Source: Vitreoscilla massiliensis (lineage in GTDB: Bacteria; Pseudomonadota; Gammaproteobacteria; Burkholderiales; Neisseriaceae). Taken from it: a stretch of DNA of 64,000 bases. This document shows, piece by piece, positions 53,350-61,325 of the stretch (within the stretch, counting starts at the first letter, position 1; each line of letters begins with the position of its first letter). A program made the position numbers and the translations under genes. Location of the stretch: NCBI RefSeq assembly GCF_001457815.1, contig NZ_LN898221.1, positions 355,917 through 419,916 on the forward strand, written 5' to 3'. The notes beneath the pieces were generated by a model that searched no databases, had not been told where the DNA came from, and worked only from the letters and a program-made list of their open reading frames with translations.

Positions 53350-53470
53350 AAATTAGGCTGCTTATTCAGCAGTATGAGCACTCTTAAAATAATAGCAGCT
53401 TTTCTAATCTGCTTATTCAGTAGTGATTCACTTGAATGTCGTAATATTTAAAAGCTGCTTGCTCAGCAGT
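53323..53470 (-). ncRNA. predicted small RNA carrying three I-F-like repeat hairpins
   Basis: The minus-strand promoter at 53477-53505 should start RNA near 53470, at the first repeat. The next terminator on that strand is at 53323-53349. The predicted RNA is about 150 bases and contains three hairpins of crRNA-repeat shape. Existence and ends are inferred. Confidence 0.55.
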
Positions 53471-53474
53471 GAAT
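53350..53474 (-). CRISPR. mini-array of three degenerate type I-F-like repeats with short spacers
   Basis: Three 28-base units lie at 53350, 53401 and 53447. On the minus strand their cores read CTGCTGAATAAGCAG, CTACTGAATAAGCAG and CTGCTGAGCAAGCAG. These are 5-bp stems with 5-base loops, the shape of the type I-F repeat hairpin cut by Cas6f. The outer two stems are intact and the middle one has an A-C mismatch. The middle unit keeps TTAGAAA at the 3' end, like the canonical CTAAGAAA handle. The spacers are 23 and 18 bases instead of 32. Confidence 0.6.
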
Positions 53475-53476
53475 GC

Positions 53477-53505
53477 ACTATAGATAAATTTTTGATTTTG
53501 GTCAA
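53477..53505 (-). promoter_or_regulatory. sigma-70 promoter reading into the mini-array
   Basis: On the minus strand TTGACC (53505-53500) and TATAGT (53482-53477) are separated by exactly 17 bases. The start point falls at the beginning of the first repeat. Confidence 0.75.
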
Positions 53506-53511
53506 ATCAAT

Positions 53512-53531
53512 AAAGCCCCAATCGGAGCTTT
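53512..53531 (-). terminator. endolysin-gene terminator
   Basis: On the minus strand AAAGCTCC-GATT-GGGGCTTT, followed by ATT. It ends the phage lysis transcript before the mini-array promoter. Confidence 0.7.
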
Positions 53532-53533
53532 TG

Positions 53534-54091
53534 TCACTTCAGTGCAGCTTCAAACTGACGCGCATACCCTGCTGTCAATTCTGCTTTATCCGTACCATTA
53601 ATGATTCGACGCGCACCCACATAGTCTGCCTTTGCATTGATGTAATCAGACAGCTTCTTGCCCGTAAACCATCCCTCACGCATACCAGCAATCAAGATTT
53701 GCGCCGCATATGTCGGATTTAACGCTAACTCAGGATGATTCACCAAGTCCACACAAATCTTGTCGCCTGCTCGTTTGTAGTTAGTCAGCCATGTCAATTG
53801 GACGTAACCCCTGCCATAATAAACATGTGGCAAGCCAACATAGCGCGAGCCGTCTATATCAATGTTCTGGCCATACTTGCGCCCTCGCCCTTTGCCATAT
53901 TCCTCAATCGGCAGCATGGTTGCGGCTGTTTCATGATAAGCAGTAGCCAGCATGTAGGCCATCTCCTGCGCGGACAGCCCACCATCTTGCTCAAACGCAT
54001 CAAGCAAAAAATTAAGGCCATCAACTTGGGATTGTGACAGCCTTTTGAATAGAGAGCGGATGGATGCAAAAAATTGCGGCCTATTAATCAT
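53534..54091 (-). CDS. phage endolysin, glycoside hydrolase family 19
   Basis: This 185-residue lysozyme/chitinase-like enzyme cuts peptidoglycan at the end of the lytic cycle. MAYMLATAYHETAATMLPIEE holds the catalytic Glu and GKGRGRKYG follows. YYGRGYVQLTWLTNYKRAG is the classic GH19 motif. It has no signal peptide and depends on the holin, whose gene overlaps it by four bases. Confidence 0.92.
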   Translation of the reverse strand: MINRPQFFASIRSLFKRLSQSQVDGLNFLLDAFEQDGGLSAQEMAYMLATAYHETAATMLPIEEYGKGRGRKYGQNIDIDGSRYVGLPHVYYGRGYVQLTWLTNYKRAGDKICVDLVNHPELALNPTYAAQILIAGMREGWFTGKKLSDYINAKADYVGARRIINGTDKAELTAGYARQFEAALK

Positions 54092-54423
54092 TTCATGCCC
54101 TCACTTCGATTGCTGATTACCCGCTCCCATGCGGCAGTAAAAATATCAATCGCCTTACCACCCAGGTATCCTGACATGGATACTGACGCACATAAGATGC
54201 CCGTCATCTCTGCTGAGCCTGTAAAATCCAAATACAGCCAAAATGTTAAGAATCCAGCAAATGACGCAATGAACAAATCCCCAAGCGTCTTTATCATCCA
54301 TACGCTAAGTGACATTTTCGTACCCTCCTTGGGATAGCGCCGAATTGCATCCACCATCCCACCAAACATCGACAACGCGGCAACAAGTACCCATGTTTTA
54401 AGCTGCGTGATTAAATCATCCAT
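54088..54423 (-). CDS. phage holin
   Basis: From the ATG at 54423 this is 111 residues with three hydrophobic segments (TWVLVAALSMFGGMV, LGDLFIASFAGFLTFWLYL and MTGILCASVSMSGYLGG). This layout and the gene overlap with the endolysin fit a class I holin of the phage_holin_3-like type. The basic C-terminal tail is typical. Confidence 0.85.
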   Translation of the reverse strand: MDDLITQLKTWVLVAALSMFGGMVDAIRRYPKEGTKMSLSVWMIKTLGDLFIASFAGFLTFWLYLDFTGSAEMTGILCASVSMSGYLGGKAIDIFTAAWERVISNRSEGMK

Positions 54424-54433
54424 ATATACCCCA

Positions 54434-54459
54434 TAAAAAAATCCCACCGATTTGGTGGG
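54434..54459 (-). terminator. terminator downstream of the Cys-rich phage gene
   Basis: On the minus strand CCCACC-AAATC-GGTGGG, followed by a run of Ts. It lies between the structural genes and the holin, so lysis genes may have separate or read-through transcription. Confidence 0.82.
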
Positions 54460-55404
54460 TTATTTAAATTCCGCTTCTGTTTGTGATTCAGTCAGTTTTT
54501 TGACTGTCTGTACCTTGCCGTCTTTAATCTCAGCAGTCTGATTGTATTTTGCTTGCGTCACTTTTACAGTGTCACCATCTACTGCGACTTTAACCTTATT
54601 GCCATCCTTGTCGCACAAAATACGCTCTTTTTCGCAAGACTTGTACTTATCAAGCACTTGATTGTTAAGCTCTGGGCACAAAGGCTCAAAGCAGCCTTTT
54701 TCTTTGTTCCAAGTTAGATGATTGCGGTCTGGAGCTGGCCATTTTGACTTTGGCGGCGGTAAGTCGCATACCGCATTGTATTCTGCTGAGCAGTTTTGAC
54801 GCGTCACACTGACTAAGTATGTTCTGTGACATGCGCTGTCATAACAGCCGCCAAGTGAACCCGTGAAACTACCACCAAGCTGGTCTCTTGCTTCTTGAGA
54901 TAAGTTTGGATTACCCAAGCAGAATGTATTTGCTTCTCCAACTGTTTGAGAGTATCCCGTGGTTTCACTAGTAATTACACCATCTGTTGATGCTTTTGAT
55001 GTTGCTTTCCAGTAATAGCCTGTCTCGTATGATGGGTCTGTAGGCTGCTCTTTGCAGTCCTCAAAACCTGTTGGGTACTGCTCTGAACCATCATTACCGA
55101 GTCCATCAATCTTGACCTTTTCACCCGTTTCACAATCGTACAAGTCTTCAAGTCTATCGAACTTATCTCCTTGCTTGATTTGCTTTCCCGCATCACCTGC
55201 TCCATCCCCTTTTTCTGCGCCACTCGATTCTTCACCCTCTGGCACTGTGTCAGAATCAAGCGAACCACCACCACCTGCACCACCTGAGCGCCCTGCCGTA
55301 CGGTCAATTGCGCCACCTACGCGCCCACTTTCAAGTCCTGATGACTGGTCTTTTATGCCAAGAAACTTGCGCCACGACTCCCGATTGCTTTGGTTTGTAC
55401 TCAT
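54460..55404 (-). CDS. phage protein with Gly/Ser-rich linker and Cys-rich domain, function unknown
   Basis: This 314-residue protein has a polar N-terminus, a Gly-rich linker (SGGAGGGGSLDSD), then about twelve Cys between residues 90 and 265. The C-terminal strand pattern (NKVKVAVDGDTVKVTQAKYN) is repetitive. No membrane segment is seen. It lies between the tail gene and the holin, a place often used for tail-associated or accessory proteins. I do not recognise it. Confidence 0.6.
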   Translation of the reverse strand: MSTNQSNRESWRKFLGIKDQSSGLESGRVGGAIDRTAGRSGGAGGGGSLDSDTVPEGEESSGAEKGDGAGDAGKQIKQGDKFDRLEDLYDCETGEKVKIDGLGNDGSEQYPTGFEDCKEQPTDPSYETGYYWKATSKASTDGVITSETTGYSQTVGEANTFCLGNPNLSQEARDQLGGSFTGSLGGCYDSACHRTYLVSVTRQNCSAEYNAVCDLPPPKSKWPAPDRNHLTWNKEKGCFEPLCPELNNQVLDKYKSCEKERILCDKDGNKVKVAVDGDTVKVTQAKYNQTAEIKDGKVQTVKKLTESQTEAEFK

Positions 55405-57512
55405 GCCACCAACTCCTGCAAGTCGTTTGGAATGCCCATTTCCACTGTGGTTTTCGCTTCAATTTCCATCGTTTCAGTGCTTTCTTCTTCTATTTCGTCT
55501 GCAATCACTTGAAACTCAACCTCTTGACCAAATGTGACGCCACGGTCTGTGTAGGTTTCTTCTCGTATCAAGCCGTTGGCTTTGTAATACAAGAAACGCT
55601 GACCAGTTGCTATACTCGGCATACCCCCCTGCTCATCCGCCCAATCTAAATAATCTTCTTCGTCATCAAATACTTGTGCATTCATTTCAATCGTATGAAC
55701 ACCAAGATTGCCGTTGTATGTAGGGTTTGCAAACAAATTTAAAGCCGCTCTCGGCGGCTGTATGTTTTGTACTGAGTAGGTTTGATTGAGAGCGCTTGAA
55801 AACAGCTTGTATGTCACTTCAGTGTGCGCCCATTTATTTGTTAAATCCAAATCATGAACCACACGCGCAACTTTGAATCGCCCCTTTACATGTTGAAAAT
55901 CAATATCATGCGTCTGGGTGACATTGAATTGCGGCGCAAATTTACTTGTTCTAAGCGTCATCTCAATACTACGATGACTAGACAGTATTTGCGTTTCAGC
56001 GACTTGTTTTGCAACATTTAAAGCATTCTGCAATGCACCTTTGTCAATATTGTCAGCACGTCGCGTCCAGTACCCATTTGATTGCTTTTCCGCTCCGCTT
56101 CGCACAGGATTTTTGTAAGTATTGTAGTTTTCCCACCGCTTGATTTTTCTGTCAGTAGCATCTTCGCGGTCTTGATATACGGTGATATTAAGCGTTGATT
56201 CACGTTCTTCGTAACGTCCAATTGATGCGTTATTCTGTACTGTAACTTCAATCATTTCTTCAATGGGCTGCGCCCAGCGCGTCGAAAGCTTGAGTGATGC
56301 GGATTGCGCAAACATATTTGTTAAGTCAGTTACAGTGCGGAAATCGTGGGAATCATTATCTTCATTGTCAGCAGGTGTAAATGTTCCATTCTTTGGATTC
56401 CACCTCATTGGAGCAGGATTGCCACCACGCCATGAGCACATATAAATGCCACTTGGATGCAGTCCTTTGCTTGAGTAATCCGACATTACCCAGCCCGTGC
56501 CTTGAGCTGCTGATTTAATTGTGGCGTTAGCAGGCGGTTGTCCCCACGTTGCATAGTCGCACACTGAATAGCCGCTGTTAAAGTAATATCCACGTTCTGC
56601 GTGATAGAGCAAATCCCATTGATGCTGGAGTTTAATCACCACCTTGTTGATGATGTTTTCTTGTGATAAGACACTATTATTTGCATTCAAACGCAAAATA
56701 TCGCACGCACCGAGCATGTAATCTGCCGTCTGCTTTGGCATCCAAGACGTGACTATAGGATTGCCATTGATGAAATCCAATGATGCTGGAATCGTGCTTA
56801 AACGGTCGTTAACAAGCGACCTCTTGTCATCGTATTCATCAAGCTTTCTGAATACGTTTACATCATGCACGCCGATTGCGTTGATTTGCGCATCTGTCAT
56901 CTTTTCAAACAAGCGTTCGCGCGGTGCTACTGCATTCCATTCAATCCACAAATTGCCAATTTGATAAGTGCTGGCATCAAATTTGCCCTCATACAGCACA
57001 TAAGCCGGCTTATTTGGACGTGTCAACTCAATGCGCATTGGCTTGTTCAAATGTCGATACAGCTCAACACGCTCACCCGTGTTTTGCTTGAACACCATTT
57101 TTGCAGTCGAGGCTTTATCTTCTTCAAATGTGACTTGAATAGATTGCATGTAGTCGCAAATCGGGATTTCGACACCATCACTGACAATGCGAATGCCGAA
57201 TGCGCCAAAGTCATCAAATGCGACACTAGAAGAAAATGGGTATTGCTGCTGAGTGCTTGAAACATATTGCGAAACTACAGCCAAATCACCGTTATAGCTT
57301 GCAGTTACACTCTCAGCTACTGAGCACAAATCACCGCTATACTCGATATTCAAAATGACAGATTGTTTAAATACGGCCAAGTCACCACTGTATAAAATAC
57401 CGACAGTTTGCGATGTAAGGCATAAATCACCCTCATAATCAACGGGCGCAAATTCAGAAGCAGAATTTTTAACTGCCAACTTACTTGTTGCAAGACGTTG
57501 ATTTGCTAACAT
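55401..57512 (-). CDS. large phage tail/baseplate-like protein
   Basis: This 703-residue protein starts with four short repeats of the type YxGDLxxxxxxV within the first 70 residues (YEGDLCLTSQTV, YSGDLAVFKQSV, YSGDLCSVAESV and YNGDLAVVSQYV). The body reads like a tail-tip or baseplate hub, with FDDFGAFGIRIVSDGVEIPIC, then segments on force-bearing strands and many Trp and Tyr. The acidic end is rich in Glu. No enzyme motif is seen. The position among tail genes supports the structural call. Confidence 0.6.
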   Translation of the reverse strand: MLANQRLATSKLAVKNSASEFAPVDYEGDLCLTSQTVGILYSGDLAVFKQSVILNIEYSGDLCSVAESVTASYNGDLAVVSQYVSSTQQQYPFSSSVAFDDFGAFGIRIVSDGVEIPICDYMQSIQVTFEEDKASTAKMVFKQNTGERVELYRHLNKPMRIELTRPNKPAYVLYEGKFDASTYQIGNLWIEWNAVAPRERLFEKMTDAQINAIGVHDVNVFRKLDEYDDKRSLVNDRLSTIPASLDFINGNPIVTSWMPKQTADYMLGACDILRLNANNSVLSQENIINKVVIKLQHQWDLLYHAERGYYFNSGYSVCDYATWGQPPANATIKSAAQGTGWVMSDYSSKGLHPSGIYMCSWRGGNPAPMRWNPKNGTFTPADNEDNDSHDFRTVTDLTNMFAQSASLKLSTRWAQPIEEMIEVTVQNNASIGRYEERESTLNITVYQDREDATDRKIKRWENYNTYKNPVRSGAEKQSNGYWTRRADNIDKGALQNALNVAKQVAETQILSSHRSIEMTLRTSKFAPQFNVTQTHDIDFQHVKGRFKVARVVHDLDLTNKWAHTEVTYKLFSSALNQTYSVQNIQPPRAALNLFANPTYNGNLGVHTIEMNAQVFDDEEDYLDWADEQGGMPSIATGQRFLYYKANGLIREETYTDRGVTFGQEVEFQVIADEIEEESTETMEIEAKTTVEMGIPNDLQELVA

Positions 57513-57513
57513 A

Positions 57514-58110
57514 TTAAACTGCCTTTTCTGTCACTTTATTAATTTGAATGCGGATAATCGGGTCTGTTGCATCACTGCGTAAGTATGCATCCGTGTTTGT
57601 TGCTTTGAACCAAATTGGCACAGGCGCGCCACTTGCCAAGGTAGCCGCCAAATCAAGCACTTGATTGCCACTTGCCAAGCCTGATTCTGAGCTCGCAAGC
57701 TTGATATCCGACATGTCGAAAGCCTTACCGATGTTTACCCATCGCGTTGTGCCATCATCGACACCAGTGTCAACTACTGTCGGCCAAGTTGGTGCCGTGG
57801 CGCCCGTGGTACCACCCTTGGATGCACGATACATATACCCGTTTTCGGGTTGCACTATCTTGCCTGAAGTAACAGCTTTGCCAGCAACCCAAGCCTGATT
57901 TGCTTCTGCAACTGACAACTTGATTTTGGTATCCGTGCTTGATTCTTGCACTGAAAGTTGTCGCGATGGATTCGGGCTGCCGAAGTACAGTAAACCGGTC
58001 TTGCTTTCTGCCCCGTTAAACTCCAACCGTAATACAGGCTTACCATTTTCTAGCGGCAATGGTATGGTCATTTCGGCATCAAGCCACAATTTAAACGTTA
58101 ATTCGGCCAT
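57514..58110 (-). CDS. phage structural protein
   Basis: This 198-residue protein is almost all beta: KLWLDAEMTIPLPLENGKPVL, QAWVAGKAVTSGKIVQPENG and TGATAPTWPTVVDTGVDDGT. The last segment resembles the GxTAPxWPT motif of tail-fibre and carbohydrate-binding modules. It is one base away from the next gene, in a tail operon. The exact part of the virion is unknown. Confidence 0.65.
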   Translation of the reverse strand: MAELTFKLWLDAEMTIPLPLENGKPVLRLEFNGAESKTGLLYFGSPNPSRQLSVQESSTDTKIKLSVAEANQAWVAGKAVTSGKIVQPENGYMYRASKGGTTGATAPTWPTVVDTGVDDGTTRWVNIGKAFDMSDIKLASSESGLASGNQVLDLAATLASGAPVPIWFKATNTDAYLRSDATDPIIRIQINKVTEKAV

Positions 58111-58122
58111 ATTTTTCTCATT

Positions 58123-58142
58123 AAAAAACCCGCCGGAGCGGG
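58123..58142 (-). terminator. terminator after the LRR tail gene
   Basis: On the minus strand CCCGC-TCCG-GCGGG followed by six T. Confidence 0.85.
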
Positions 58143-58154
58143 TGTAAATTCACA

Positions 58155-58913
58155 TTATATTGCTGATATTTGCGCAGCAAACACCGACCAACCTGTTGCT
58201 GTTTTGTACGCATCAACTGAAGTCGCTGGCACTTTGATTGCCGCAGATGTGGGTATGCCATTGAAGAATGTGCCCGATGAATTGACTGTCGGAGGTGTTG
58301 TGGCACGCACAATAATGGTGGTCACCGCTACAGCTTGTGTTAAAAAATTGGCCGCAATGCTTGTCACGCCAGTACCAATTTCCAGTGTTTTCAAAGCAGG
58401 ACTGGATGCAAGCACGCCGGTTGGCAAACTGACCACATTATTGCCGATTTTAAATCCCGTCATTAATGTATTACCTTGACATGCCGAGGTGCCAATGGAC
58501 GTCACCGCATCAGGCACGGTAATCGTTCCAGTGAACGCCGTCCAACCTGCCAATGCAAATTGTCCCAAAGTTTTGAGCGTACTCGGTAAAGACAGCGATA
58601 CTGCCGAACTCCAGCCGTTGAACGCATAGTCACTAAGTGTCTCTATGCCCTCACCCACCACCAAGCCTGTCGGCGCTGTCCAGCCGCGTAAGGCATGTGC
58701 TGGTATGGTTTTCATTGCGCTGTTAACGGGATTGATGGTTATCACTTCTGCTTTGCCAAAAACAATAGTTCCGCTTGATGTAACTGGCAGAGCTGTAATT
58801 GCAGCAGCATAAGTCGAGAAGTTATTGCCAACTGAGCCGCCTTTGTTGTTTATTGCTGTTCTGATGTTTTGCTTGATTGTATTGAGCTGCGTGAGTTGGT
58901 CTGAAATAGCCAT
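58155..58913 (-). CDS. phage protein with BspA-type leucine-rich repeats
   Basis: This 252-residue protein has an N-terminal phage-type helix (QLTQLNTIKQNIRTAINNKG), common in tail-fibre assembly proteins. Five or more LRR_5 repeats follow, for example LVVGEGIETLSDYAFNGW, LSLPSTLKTLGQFALAGW and ITVPDAVTSIGTSACQG. BspA-like repeats serve in surface binding, so this may be the receptor-binding tip. The stop at the preceding gene and the next start are contiguous, so it is part of the tail operon. Confidence 0.7.
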   Translation of the reverse strand: MAISDQLTQLNTIKQNIRTAINNKGGSVGNNFSTYAAAITALPVTSSGTIVFGKAEVITINPVNSAMKTIPAHALRGWTAPTGLVVGEGIETLSDYAFNGWSSAVSLSLPSTLKTLGQFALAGWTAFTGTITVPDAVTSIGTSACQGNTLMTGFKIGNNVVSLPTGVLASSPALKTLEIGTGVTSIAANFLTQAVAVTTIIVRATTPPTVNSSGTFFNGIPTSAAIKVPATSVDAYKTATGWSVFAAQISAI

Positions 58914-59246
58914 TTACGCTCCTATGATTGCAGTGAGCGCAGTTGAGATGTCGCCAATCTGCGCCAATTGAGCTGCCGTCAAGCCGCACAACACTGTGCT
59001 ACCGCTTGCCCACTCCTGTGCTTTAGTGCCCTCTTTGCCACGCTCTATGGTCAATGTATTGCTACTGATTGCAGTCACGTCCACAAGCTCGTACAGCGTC
59101 GCATCAGCATTTTGAATTGTCAGTCGATACACTTCACCGCTTGTGAGCGATAAACCTGCAGCATTGGCTACAGTCATACTCGTTGCGGCGGCTGTAATCG
59201 CGCCTGTAAGCGTTGTTTCAAAATTGTTTATGAATTTGTACGCCAT
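58914..59246 (-). CDS. small phage tail protein
   Basis: This 110-residue protein has a beta-rich domain of the tail-fibre connector type: AITAAATSMTVANAAGLSL, YRLTIQNADATLYELVDVTA and TLTIERGKEGTKAQEWASGS. The pattern is frequent in phage tail proteins that begin a fibre operon. It is directly followed by the LRR tail gene. Confidence 0.7.
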   Translation of the reverse strand: MAYKFINNFETTLTGAITAAATSMTVANAAGLSLTSGEVYRLTIQNADATLYELVDVTAISSNTLTIERGKEGTKAQEWASGSTVLCGLTAAQLAQIGDISTALTAIIGA

Positions 59247-59259
59247 TTTTAACGCCCAT

Positions 59260-59284
59260 AAAAAAGCCCCGCAGTTAGCGAGGC
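59260..59284 (-). terminator. terminator before the tail operon
   Basis: On the minus strand GCCTCGC-TAACT-GCGGGGC followed by T-rich bases. It separates the small membrane-anchored gene from the tail genes. Confidence 0.8.
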
Positions 59285-59350
59285 TGGTTGATTCGATGCT
59301 TCTAATGAAAAAGCCACTTGTTTAGCAGTTTAAAAAATATTTCCATTCAA

Positions 59351-59779
59351 TTAAGTGGCACTTTCCACTGAAAAAACAACGCTATGGGCTGATAAGCCAT
59401 GCTCCACTTCATACTCAGCAAGCCTTCTGTTGATTTCCAATTGTAAATCCGCTAAAAGCTCTGGAGTGGCTGAGGTGGTTTTAAAAGTGTAATCCAATGT
59501 TTGAATGCCGTCATCGCAGTAAACTTCTGACGTGTAATCATGCACCCTTAGTCCTGCTTGAACAATTACACCAATCGCAATGCCTATCATTTCTTGAAAT
59601 TCGCCTTGGGATATATTGAAATCACTCAATTTAACCTCACCAAACCTCTCCGTCGTAGTGAAAAATCGACTATCAATCAAAGAATCCACGCGCACAATTA
59701 ATTTGTACAATATATAGGTCATTACAATCTGCATTACAGGAGTAAGCAGCCCGAATAGCTTTACCCAAAATTCAAACAT
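59351..59779 (-). CDS. small membrane-anchored phage protein, function unknown
   Basis: From the ATG at 59779, which follows AAGGAG, this is 142 residues. One N-terminal transmembrane helix (LFGLLTPVMQIVMTYILYKL) precedes a soluble domain of mixed strands and helices. No motif is recognised. It is encoded alone between two terminators. Confidence 0.6.
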   Translation of the reverse strand: MFEFWVKLFGLLTPVMQIVMTYILYKLIVRVDSLIDSRFFTTTERFGEVKLSDFNISQGEFQEMIGIAIGVIVQAGLRVHDYTSEVYCDDGIQTLDYTFKTTSATPELLADLQLEINRRLAEYEVEHGLSAHSVVFSVESAT

Positions 59780-59795
59780 ACACACTCCTTAAAAA

Positions 59796-60120
59796 CAAAA
59801 AAGCCCCGAATCTCGGAGCGAATTACACAAATGCCAAACGAACAAAAGCCCACTGCTCGTACACAATGGGCTTTTGAATGTCTTCACACTATGAAGGTAG
59901 TCGTACTGAGTAGCTGACCAAGCTCCCTAAGTTTTTAAGCCAATATAGGAGGCTTTTAGCTCTATGGTCTATTCAGAGATGGGATACCAAACAGACGAAC
60001 CCATACTAACACTTATAATTAATTTTCTACAACCCTAAATGCCTGATTAACATCAAATCAATTCAAAGTAGCACAAATAGCGCCCTGTGGTTGCAGGACG
60101 CTTGTTAGGTTATTTAGGGA
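59796..60120. other. gap with two terminator-like hairpins
   Basis: A minus-strand hairpin with T run lies at about 59796-59819 (GCTCCGA/TCGGGGC). A second, usable on both strands, lies at 59844-59875 (AAAAGCCCA/TGGGCTTTT). No gene is seen in the AT-rich remainder. Confidence 0.6.
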
Positions 60121-61011
60121 TTAAGCGCTCTTGAAAGGAAGTGGCGCTAACTCGGTATTGTCACTGCCCACTCTTAAAACGTAATCGCCATAGCAATCTT
60201 CAGGCAAGACAATAAAGCACTTTTTAATACGATGGTTTATCCAAGGTCTCTGCACTTCGGCTGGAGTAAATCCTATGCTATTGGCTGCGGTACGGGCAGA
60301 TACAACTAAGGTTTGGAAAAATTGATTCATACTTGATGCAGTATTTGAATCAAGCTTTCTTGCTACTAAGCTCAAACTCTCCCATGCCTCAGCACAAGTT
60401 AATGCGCACATAATTAGCGGCTGCCAATTATTCGGCAGTGCCACCGACTTACTTTCCGACTTCTCGCCATCAAACATCAACCGATGCAGATACTCCGTCG
60501 CCTCGCCAACCTGTTCAAGCGTTAATTCGTCGATATGCTCAACATTGAAACGCTGATGCACCAGTCTGTAGGCATCGGGGTAGAGCATACCTTTTTTGCT
60601 TACTATGGCGTTGACTGCGTTGCGTAGGCCTGTGCGGTCGTCACGGGTGGTTTTCTCCCCACCAAGATTCACACCCAAAATGCGCTCGATTTGTTCGTCA
60701 CACCATACAGCGAATTCGGGGGATAACCAACGAGCAAAGTCTATGGCTAGTTTTGGGTGCAGCCATGTACCCGATTCAGCAACGTTACCGCCTTTTTTGA
60801 CGATAACTAATTGAATTTCTTTCAAAAGGATATTTCTCCTTTTGCTTAAATTTTGTGCAAGCGCTGAAATATATTGTTTGGTTTGCTCATTACGTAAGTA
60901 GTCCTTAGCTAATTTCCCATATTGCTTGGCAATACTGGTAGCGTTAATGTAGGCATCATTACGGAAAGAGACATTAAAGCCGTTGAAGTCGGCATTGATG
61001 ATTGCGTTCAT
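60121..61011 (-). CDS. KilA-N domain phage antirepressor
   Basis: From the ATG at 61011, which follows AGGAG, this is 296 residues. The N-terminal KilA-N domain reads FRNDAYINATSIAKQYGKLA, ESGTWLHPKLAIDFARWLSPEF and AVWCDEQI. The C-terminal part is helical, as in antirepressors with an accessory oligomerisation domain. Such proteins bind DNA or repressors and act in the lysogeny switch. The gene stands alone with an AT-rich leader upstream. Confidence 0.88.
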   Translation of the reverse strand: MNAIINADFNGFNVSFRNDAYINATSIAKQYGKLAKDYLRNEQTKQYISALAQNLSKRRNILLKEIQLVIVKKGGNVAESGTWLHPKLAIDFARWLSPEFAVWCDEQIERILGVNLGGEKTTRDDRTGLRNAVNAIVSKKGMLYPDAYRLVHQRFNVEHIDELTLEQVGEATEYLHRLMFDGEKSESKSVALPNNWQPLIMCALTCAEAWESLSLVARKLDSNTASSMNQFFQTLVVSARTAANSIGFTPAEVQRPWINHRIKKCFIVLPEDCYGDYVLRVGSDNTELAPLPFKSA

Positions 61012-61325
61012 AGTGAACACTCCTATTAGATTAGTTTAAGTGTGCCCACATTATGAGGTGGACGGGTCTCAACTACCACTAATAGATGGCTGCTGCTATT
61101 TCCCCGAAGGGTGTTGTATTTACAGCTATCAACCCGTCATAAAAAACTGGTGCAATTATCCTAAGATTGAGTGGAGATAGGATTGTGCAGACGCAAAAAA
61201 ACCGCCAGTCTATCGGGTGCGGATGGCCGCTATTAGTTCAGTAGTGACACAATCATAAAACAAAAAACCACCTTAGTAAAGGTGGTTTGCAAAGCCTGCA
61301 TGCGATGGATAGGTCTAATATCCGC
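61012..61325. other. 314-base gap with a terminator
   Basis: The stretch includes the KilA-N leader and promoter area, a small GC-rich hairpin near 61200, and the minus-strand terminator AACCACCTT/AAGGTGGTT at 61262-61288 for the gene upstream. No gene seen. Confidence 0.6.
61262..61288 (-). terminator. terminator of the ATPase-nuclease gene
   Basis: On the minus strand AACCACCTT-TACT-AAGGTGGTT followed by Ts. Confidence 0.85.

Noticed and set aside
53350..53474. Functional adaptive CRISPR array
   Set aside because: Only three diverged units, spacers of 23 and 18 bases, and no cas1, cas3 or other adaptation genes. It is kept as a mini-array or decoy, not as an immune memory.
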